Source: Bradyrhizobium tropiciagri (lineage in GTDB: Bacteria > Pseudomonadota > Alphaproteobacteria > Rhizobiales > Xanthobacteraceae). Taken from it: a stretch of DNA of 40,170 nucleotides. Of this stretch, positions 34,669 to 40,170 are shown one piece after another; within the stretch, counting starts at the first letter, position 1; each line of letters opens with the position of its first letter. The stretch is from assembly GCF_001189845.1 (NCBI RefSeq), contig NZ_LFLZ01000076.1, forward strand, positions 1-40,170, given 5' to 3'. Both the position numbers and the translations under genes were made by a program. The notes beneath the pieces are model-generated. The model had not been told where the DNA came from. It worked only from the letters and a program-made list of their open reading frames with translations, and made no database searches.

Positions 34669-34750
34669 CGTAGGATGGGTGGAGCGAAGCGATACCCATC
34701 ACCTTCATCGCATGTAGCGATGGGTTTCGCTGCGCTCGACCCATCCTACG
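34669..34750. repeat. Palindromic repeat, CGTAGGATGGGT...ACCCATCCTACG
   Basis: Perfect 12-bp outer arms (34669-34680 and 34739-34750). The inner part contains the imperfect pair GAGCGAAGCGATACCCATC/GATGGGTTTCGCTGCGCTC. A further dispersed family, sited between parA and parB. Confidence 0.8.
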
Positions 34751-34804
34751 ATTCTGAAATTCAAGTCTGGAGTACTGCGTGTGAATCCAAGGGAGCTCGC
34801 AACA

Positions 34805-35695
34805 ATGGCCGATGAAGCGCGTTCGCGACTGGGGCGCGGGCTGGCAAGCCTGATCGGAGATGTCGGCGGCGAGGCGGCCGCACATGCCGAGCGGCCGCGC
34901 AACCAGCGCAAGGTGCCGATCGAATTCCTCAAGGCCAACCCGCGCAATCCGCGGCGCAGCTTCGCCGATGCCGAGCTCGGCGAGCTCGCCGATTCGATCA
35001 AGGCGCGCGGCGTGATTCAGCCGATCGTGGTGCGCGCGATCAAGGGCGCGCAGGACCGCTACGAGATCATCGCCGGCGAACGCCGCTGGCGCGCCTCGCA
35101 GCTCGCCGGCCTGCACGAAGTGCCGATCGTGCCGGTCGAGGTCTCTGATTCGGACGCGCTCGAGATCATGATCATCGAGAACGTGCAGCGCGAAGACCTC
35201 AACGCGATGGAAGAGGCGCTGGGCTATCACGCGCTCGCCGACGAGTTCAAACGCGGCCAGGAAGACATCGCCAAGATCGTCGGCAAGAGCCGCAGCCATG
35301 TCGCCAACATGATGCGGCTGACCAAATTGCCGAACGAAGTGCAGGCGCTGATCTCGAAGGGCGATCTCTCCGCCGGCCACGCCCGCGCGCTGATCGGCGT
35401 GCCGGATCCGCTCGCGGCCGCGAAGCGCATCGTCGCCGAAGGCCTCAACGTCCGCCAGGCCGAGGCGCTGGCGCATGAGGAGGGCGTGCCGGAGCGCAAG
35501 CCGCAGAAGGCGCGCTCTGGCAGCGCGGCCAAGGCCGACAAGGATGCCGACACGCTGGCGCTGGAGAAGCGCGTGAGCGATGCACTCGGCCTGACCGTCA
35601 CCGTGAGCCACCGCGATCCCGGCGGCACCGTCCAGATCAACTACCGTAACCTCGAGCAGCTCGACGAGGTGGTGCGGCGGCTGGAAGGCGGCTAG
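34805..35695 (+). CDS. parB: Chromosome partitioning protein ParB
   Basis: A 296-residue CTP-dependent DNA clamp that loads at parS. N-terminal ParA-stimulating helix (RLGRGLASLIGD), the CTP-binding core with GERRWRA at 91-97 and ENVQREDLNAMEEALGY, the helix-turn-helix DNA-binding region (DIAKIVGKSRSHVANMMRLTKLP), then a flexible linker and the dimerisation end. Start at ATG 34805, with AGGGAG upstream. Partner parS sites lie 1.6-3.9 kb upstream. Confidence 0.96.
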   Translation: MADEARSRLGRGLASLIGDVGGEAAAHAERPRNQRKVPIEFLKANPRNPRRSFADAELGELADSIKARGVIQPIVVRAIKGAQDRYEIIAGERRWRASQLAGLHEVPIVPVEVSDSDALEIMIIENVQREDLNAMEEALGYHALADEFKRGQEDIAKIVGKSRSHVANMMRLTKLPNEVQALISKGDLSAGHARALIGVPDPLAAAKRIVAEGLNVRQAEALAHEEGVPERKPQKARSGSAAKADKDADTLALEKRVSDALGLTVTVSHRDPGGTVQINYRNLEQLDEVVRRLEGG

Positions 35696-35715
35696 CTCCG
35701 CAAGGCTGCTTCCAC

Positions 35716-35802
35716 CGTCATTGCGAGAAGCGTCAGCGACGAAGCAATCCATCTGTCCGCATGTGCGGAGCGGTGGATTGCTTCGCGTCGCTCGCAATGA
35801 CG
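35716..35802. repeat. Palindromic repeat, CGTCATTGCGAG family
   Basis: Outer arms at 35716-35727 and 35791-35802, perfect 12 bp, with inner GAAGCAATCCATC and GGTGGATTGCTTC. Located between convergent parB and holA. Confidence 0.85.
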
Positions 35803-35821
35803 AGCCCAAGACAGGACGATT

Positions 35822-36853
35822 TCATCCCCGCCGCTTCGCATTCACCGCGATCGAGAGCAGGGCGCGATGCGCGATCACGGCGGCGAGCGCGGCCTGCTTG
35901 CGCATGTCGAGCGCCGCGGTTGCAAGCTGATCGATGATGTTCACCAGCCGCTGCGGCGTGAAGTTGCGCAGCGCGATCTCGACCGCGGGCTTGCGCGAGA
36001 AGTGCAGCCGCGGAAATCCGCCTTCCAGCACGGCTGACGCCGGGGTGCCGTCCGCGATCGCCAGCGCCGATTTGTGCAGCCACGCCGCCTGGCGCTGCGC
36101 GGCCGAGATGATCACGCCGGGATAGGTGCCGGCGACCATTGCCTTGGTGAATTCGGTTTCGACCAGCGCGGCGTTGCCGGCGAAGGCGCCGTCGACGATC
36201 GGATCGAGCTTCAGCTCGGAGGCGTCCGAGACCACGGTCATCACATCGTCAAGCGTGATCTCGCCCTTGCCGTGCGCGAACAGCGCGAGCTTGCGTAGCT
36301 CGTTGCGCGAGGCCATGCGGTCGCCGCCGAGCAGCGACATCAGCACCGCGCGCGCATCTTGCGCGAGCCGCAGATTGGAGACGCGCAGCTCGTCCTCGAT
36401 CAGCTTGGTCAGGTCGCGTTCGGTGTCGGGATAGCAGCCGATCGCGACTGCATTCTTGGCACGCTCGCAGATTTTGCGCAGCGGCGATTCCGGGCGGAGC
36501 TCGCCGGCCTCGATCACGATGCGGCAATCCCTGAGCGCAGGCGTTTCGGTCAGCGTCTCGACGCCGCTGGCGAAATTGCGCGAGCCGGCGCGGACGCGGA
36601 TGGCGCGGCGGCCGCCGAACAACGGCACCGTCATCGCTTCATCGACCAGCCGCGATGGCTCGGCGGCGAGCTCGTCACCATCGAGCCGCACCAGCGAGAA
36701 TGGATCGTTGGGATCGTCGACTGCGGAGGCCATCAGCGCGTCGGCCCGCTCGCGCACCAGGCCGAGGTCCGGGCCGTAAAGCAGGATGATCGGCCGGCCG
36801 GCGTCGGGCCGGGCGAGGAAGCTGTCGATCTCTTTTCCGCGAAGTGCGACCAA
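35822..36853 (-). CDS. holA: DNA polymerase III delta subunit
   Basis: A 343-residue clamp-loader subunit that opens the beta sliding clamp. The start MVALRGKEIDSFL is the usual alphaproteobacterial HolA N-terminus, here a TTG codon. Then ILLYGPDLGLVRERAD, the AAA+ fold without a working ATPase site, and the helical C-terminal collar (FPRLHFSRKPAVEIALRNFTPQRL). It begins 8 bp after the lptE stop and is probably last in a leuS-lptE-holA operon. Confidence 0.94.
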   Translation of the reverse strand: MVALRGKEIDSFLARPDAGRPIILLYGPDLGLVRERADALMASAVDDPNDPFSLVRLDGDELAAEPSRLVDEAMTVPLFGGRRAIRVRAGSRNFASGVETLTETPALRDCRIVIEAGELRPESPLRKICERAKNAVAIGCYPDTERDLTKLIEDELRVSNLRLAQDARAVLMSLLGGDRMASRNELRKLALFAHGKGEITLDDVMTVVSDASELKLDPIVDGAFAGNAALVETEFTKAMVAGTYPGVIISAAQRQAAWLHKSALAIADGTPASAVLEGGFPRLHFSRKPAVEIALRNFTPQRLVNIIDQLATAALDMRKQAALAAVIAHRALLSIAVNAKRRG

Positions 36854-36861
36854 TGCGGCGA

Positions 36862-37416
36862 TCAGGTCCCGCTGGAGAAGAACGAGGCGAGCCGGGTCTG
36901 GATATTGTCGGCGATCTCCTGCGCGGCGCGGTCCTCGGCATCGCGGAGGGCGCGCTGGCGCGTGAACCGCTGGTAGGAGCCCGGCATGTCATAGGACACG
37001 CGCGAGAACGTGGTGCCGGTCATCACGGACTTGTTCGAGGCGATCTCGACCAGGTTGAACTGGGCGTCGATACCATAGTTCTCGCTGGTCGGCAGCGCGG
37101 TGGTCGGGTCGATCATCAGCGAGGAGCGGCTTGTATAGAAGCGCAGCACCAGGCGGTGCGTCGGCGGCATGCCGGTGGCGGTGCCGTAGAGCTTGAAGGC
37201 GAGGGCGTTGCGGACCTCGACGCCGACCCGGGCCTCGCGCGAGGCGTTCGGCTTGTCGACCGGCGGAACCTCGACGCCCATCAGCTTTTCGCGCAGGGCG
37301 GGCGAACCGTCGAGGGTACGCTCGGCATACATCGGCTGGAAGCATCCGGCCGTCAGCGCGGCCAAGGCAGCCACAGCCACGAGCCGGGCGGCGATCCTGA
37401 TCCTAGCCGACAACAT
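36862..37416 (-). CDS. lptE: LPS-assembly lipoprotein LptE
   Basis: A 184-residue outer-membrane lipoprotein that plugs and stabilises the LptD channel for lipopolysaccharide insertion. A signal peptide with lipobox LTAGC (Cys25) followed by FQPMYAE is typical of LptE. The rest is the mixed alpha/beta fold ending FTRQRALRDAEDRAAQEIADNIQTRLASFF. Identification relies on the lipobox, size and the leuS-lptE-holA order, which is shared with E. coli. It overlaps the leuS end by 14 bp. Confidence 0.9.
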   Translation of the reverse strand: MLSARIRIAARLVAVAALAALTAGCFQPMYAERTLDGSPALREKLMGVEVPPVDKPNASREARVGVEVRNALAFKLYGTATGMPPTHRLVLRFYTSRSSLMIDPTTALPTSENYGIDAQFNLVEIASNKSVMTGTTFSRVSYDMPGSYQRFTRQRALRDAEDRAAQEIADNIQTRLASFFSSGT

Positions 37417-40027
37417 TGACGATCCTCATGGGCACCACGATCACCTTGCGGACGGGTTTGCCGTCCAAGGCGGCTTTTACCGCATCGAGCGCCAAAACGG
37501 CAGCCTCTATCTCCGCATTTTGGGCGGTGCGTGGCACGGTAACATCACCTCGTTTTTTACCGTTGACCTGGACGACCAGGGTCACGCTGTCTTCCACCAG
37601 CAAATCGCGCTCGATTTGCGGCCAATCGGCCTCGGAAACCAGCCCGCTCTGACCCAGGACCACCCAGCACTCCTCGGCCAGATGCGGCATCATCGGCGAG
37701 ACCAGCTGGACCAGGATGGTCGCGGCTTCCTTCAAGGCCCAGGCGACATCAGCCGCCGGCTTGTCGCTTTTGGCCAGCACCTCGGCCAGCGCATTGGCGA
37801 ATTCGCGGATATGGGCGAGACAGACGTTGAAATGCAGCCGCTCGATCCCGGACGACACCTTGTCGAGCGCGCCATGGGCCGCCTTGCGCAGCGCCTGCGC
37901 CTCGGGTCCGAACGTGCCCGGCCGGGCCGCCGGCGCCGCCTTGGCGATCTCGGCCGATTCGTTCACCAGCCGCCACAGCCGCTGCACGAAGCGGGCGGCG
38001 CCCTGCACCCGCTCGTCGCTCCAGATCACGTCGCGGTCCGGCGGGGAGTCCGACAGCATGAACCAGCGCGCGACGTCGGCGCCGTAGCTCGCGATGATGT
38101 CGTCGGGGTCGACGGTGTTCTTCTTCGACTTCGACATCTTTTCGATCGGGCCGATCGCGACGTCCTCGCCGGTCGCCAGCAGCACCGCGCGGCGGGCATT
38201 ACCATCAACCTCGATCTTCACCTCGGCCGGCGTCACCCAGACGCCGTCGGCCTTCTGGTAGGTCTCGTGCACCACCATGCCCTGGGTGAACATGCCGGCG
38301 AACGGCTCGCTCATGTCGATGTGGCCGGTCGCCTTCATCGCGCGGGTGAAGAAGCGGCTGTACAGCAAATGCAGGATCGCGTGCTCGACGCCGCCGATAT
38401 ACTGGTCGACCGGCATCATCCGGTTGGCGACCGCAGGCGTGGTCGGCGCGTCCTTGTTCCAGGGATCGGTGAAGCGCGCGAAATACCACGACGAGTCCAC
38501 GAAGGTGTCCATCGTGTCGGTCTCACGCACGGCCTTGCCGCCGCACTTCGGACAGCTGACGTGCTTCCAGGTCGGATGATGGTCGAGCGCGTTGCCCGGT
38601 CTGTCGAAGGAGACATCCTCCGGCAGCGTCACCGGCAACTGGTCGTCCGGCACCGGCACCACGTCGCACTTCGGGCAATGGATCACCGGGATCGGGCAGC
38701 CCCAATAGCGCTGACGCGAGATGCCCCAGTCGCGCAGGCGGAAATTCACCTGCCGCTCGCCGACCGGTGCATTGCCGCGCAGCTCGCTTTCCAGACGCTT
38801 GGCGACCTCTTCCTTCGCGGCTTCGATGGTCATGCCGTCGAGGAAGCGCGAATTGATCATGCGGCCGTCGCCATCATAGGCGACGTCGGTGATGACGAAC
38901 GTCTTCGGGTCCTGCCCTTCAGGGCAGACCACGGGCACGTTGCCGAGATTGTACTTGTTGACGAAGTCGAGGTCGCGCTGGTCGTGCGCCGGGCAGCCGA
39001 AGATCGCGCCGGTGCCGTATTCCATCAGCACGAAGTTCGCGACATAGACCGGCAGCTTCCAGCTCGGATCGAACGGATGCACGGCCTTGATGCCGGTGTC
39101 GAAACCCTGCTTCTCGGCGGTGTCGATGATCGACTGCGCGGTGCCGATCTTCTTGATGTCGGCGATGAACTCCGCGAGCTTTGGATTCTTCGCAGCAGCC
39201 GCCTGCGCCAGCGGATGATCCGCCGAGATCGCCATGAACTTGGCGCCGAACAGCGTGTCCGGCCGCGTGGTGAAGATCTTCAGCTCGCTCTCGCCGGCCG
39301 GCGTGGTCGCCGGATCTAGCGCGAAGCGGATCAACACACCCTCGGAGCGGCCGATCCAGTTGCGCTGCATCAGCCGCACCTTGTCCGGCCAGCGGTCGAG
39401 ACCATCAAGCGCGTCCAGCAGTTCCTGCGCGTACTTCGTGATCTTGAAGACCCACTGGCTCATTTCCCGTTGTTCGACGACAGCGCCCGAACGCCAGCCG
39501 CGGCCGTCGATCACCTGCTCGTTGGCGAGCACGGTCATGTCGACCGGATCCCAGTTCAGCTTGCGCTTCTCGCGCTCGGCGAGGCCGGCGGCCAGCATGT
39601 CCAGGAACATCTTCTGCTGATGCTTGTAGTAGCTGGGGTCGCAGGTCGCGAACTCCCGGCTCCAGTCGAGCGACAGCCCGATCGACCGCAGCTGCTTCTT
39701 CATCGCGGCGATGTTGTCGTAGGTCCAGGCCTTCGGCGCCACCTTGCGCTCGATCGCGGCGTTCTCCGCCGGCAGGCCGAACGCATCCCAGCCCATCGGA
39801 TGCAGCACGTTGTAGCCGCGGGCGCGCATGAAGCGGGCCAGCACGTCGCCGAGCGTGTAGTTGCGGACATGGCCGATATGGATGCGCCCCGACGGGTAGG
39901 GGAACATCTCGAGCACGTAATATTTCGGCCGCGGATCGTCGTTCTTGGAGGCGAAGATCGCCTTCTGGTCCCAGGTGGCTTGCCAGCGGGGTTCGGATTC
40001 ACGGGCGTTGTAGCGTTCGGCGGTCAT
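37403..40027 (-). CDS. leuS: Leucyl-tRNA synthetase
   Basis: An 874-residue class I synthetase. HIGH at 50-53 (GRIHIGHVRNY), an editing CP1 domain (TTRPDTLFGAKFMAISADHPL), zinc-like cysteines in CPKCDVVPVP and CPKCGGKAV, the catalytic strap EHAILHLLYSRFFT, KMSKS at 630-634, and the C-terminal anticodon-binding domain. Start at ATG 40027 (MTAERYNARESEPRWQ); an in-frame ATG 36 bp upstream adds 12 atypical residues. Neither has a clear Shine-Dalgarno. The 107 bp beyond to the window end hold its promoter region and no recognised gene. Confidence 0.96.
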   Translation of the reverse strand: MTAERYNARESEPRWQATWDQKAIFASKNDDPRPKYYVLEMFPYPSGRIHIGHVRNYTLGDVLARFMRARGYNVLHPMGWDAFGLPAENAAIERKVAPKAWTYDNIAAMKKQLRSIGLSLDWSREFATCDPSYYKHQQKMFLDMLAAGLAEREKRKLNWDPVDMTVLANEQVIDGRGWRSGAVVEQREMSQWVFKITKYAQELLDALDGLDRWPDKVRLMQRNWIGRSEGVLIRFALDPATTPAGESELKIFTTRPDTLFGAKFMAISADHPLAQAAAAKNPKLAEFIADIKKIGTAQSIIDTAEKQGFDTGIKAVHPFDPSWKLPVYVANFVLMEYGTGAIFGCPAHDQRDLDFVNKYNLGNVPVVCPEGQDPKTFVITDVAYDGDGRMINSRFLDGMTIEAAKEEVAKRLESELRGNAPVGERQVNFRLRDWGISRQRYWGCPIPVIHCPKCDVVPVPDDQLPVTLPEDVSFDRPGNALDHHPTWKHVSCPKCGGKAVRETDTMDTFVDSSWYFARFTDPWNKDAPTTPAVANRMMPVDQYIGGVEHAILHLLYSRFFTRAMKATGHIDMSEPFAGMFTQGMVVHETYQKADGVWVTPAEVKIEVDGNARRAVLLATGEDVAIGPIEKMSKSKKNTVDPDDIIASYGADVARWFMLSDSPPDRDVIWSDERVQGAARFVQRLWRLVNESAEIAKAAPAARPGTFGPEAQALRKAAHGALDKVSSGIERLHFNVCLAHIREFANALAEVLAKSDKPAADVAWALKEAATILVQLVSPMMPHLAEECWVVLGQSGLVSEADWPQIERDLLVEDSVTLVVQVNGKKRGDVTVPRTAQNAEIEAAVLALDAVKAALDGKPVRKVIVVPMRIVNVVG

Positions 40028-40170
40028 GAAATCGCAGGGTTTTCGGTGATTTTCGGGTCCCATCCGGGGACGGCGGACTAGGCCACAAAAACGCCCATGG
40101 GGTCAACGGCTTGGGGTCTGCCAAATGGTCATGCCGGGGCGCCGCCGGCAGCCTCCCCGTCGTCCTGGCG

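Overview
The window is a high-GC alphaproteobacterial chromosome segment, most likely Bradyrhizobium or a close relative (Nitrobacteraceae). That assignment rests on recalled protein similarity, on the gene order, and on several families of long imperfect palindromic intergenic repeats typical of these genomes. I see no tRNA, rRNA, CRISPR array, phage or transposase gene. Almost every gene is a recognisable core gene.

Layout. 1-3963: a Tat-type/lipoprotein LpoA-like protein (minus strand) diverges from rsmI-yraN-gshB. 4149-7345: a Tat-exported metallo-beta-lactamase-fold protein, then an unexplained lower-GC island of about 555 bp bounded by two near-identical hairpin sequences, then comM. 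7475-10354: a small secreted unknown protein and a membrane-bound hybrid histidine kinase. 10462-15414 (minus): a histidine operon read hisB - DUF2628 protein - hisH - hisA - hisF - hisE - coaA, in which hisF carries two one-base deletions. 15658-18656: hslV - GNAT acetyltransferase - DUF2585 membrane protein - hslU. 18839-19968: a polytopic membrane protein with a one-base frameshift. 19978-22872 (minus): Tim44-like protein - mltA - Smr-domain protein. Then come secB (plus) and, on the minus strand, dnaQ, coaE, maf and ppsR.

26798-40063 matches the layout found beside the chromosomal replication origin of many alphaproteobacteria: ppsR (RP001/DUF299 family), divergent from hemJ, rho, mnmE, mnmG, rsmG, parA and parB, followed on the minus strand by leuS-lptE-holA. 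Four parS-type sites (TGTTTCACGTGAAACA and one-base variants) lie between mnmE and rsmG, one of them inside rsmG. The 476-bp ppsR/hemJ gap holds DnaA-box-like sequences and an AT-rich tract and is my candidate oriC. The rho gene has a leader with a promoter-like pair, an overlapping palindrome, a short ORF and a terminator-like hairpin.

There is no clear new multi-gene system here. The observations most worth a second look are the candidate oriC with its parS cluster, the island at 5158-5712, a small ORF with a tandem ELFPA repeat overlapping the hemJ start, a cluster of TGCTGCA motifs upstream of mnmE, the rho leader, and three single G/C deletions that break hisF and the membrane gene and look like either assembly errors or recent mutations.
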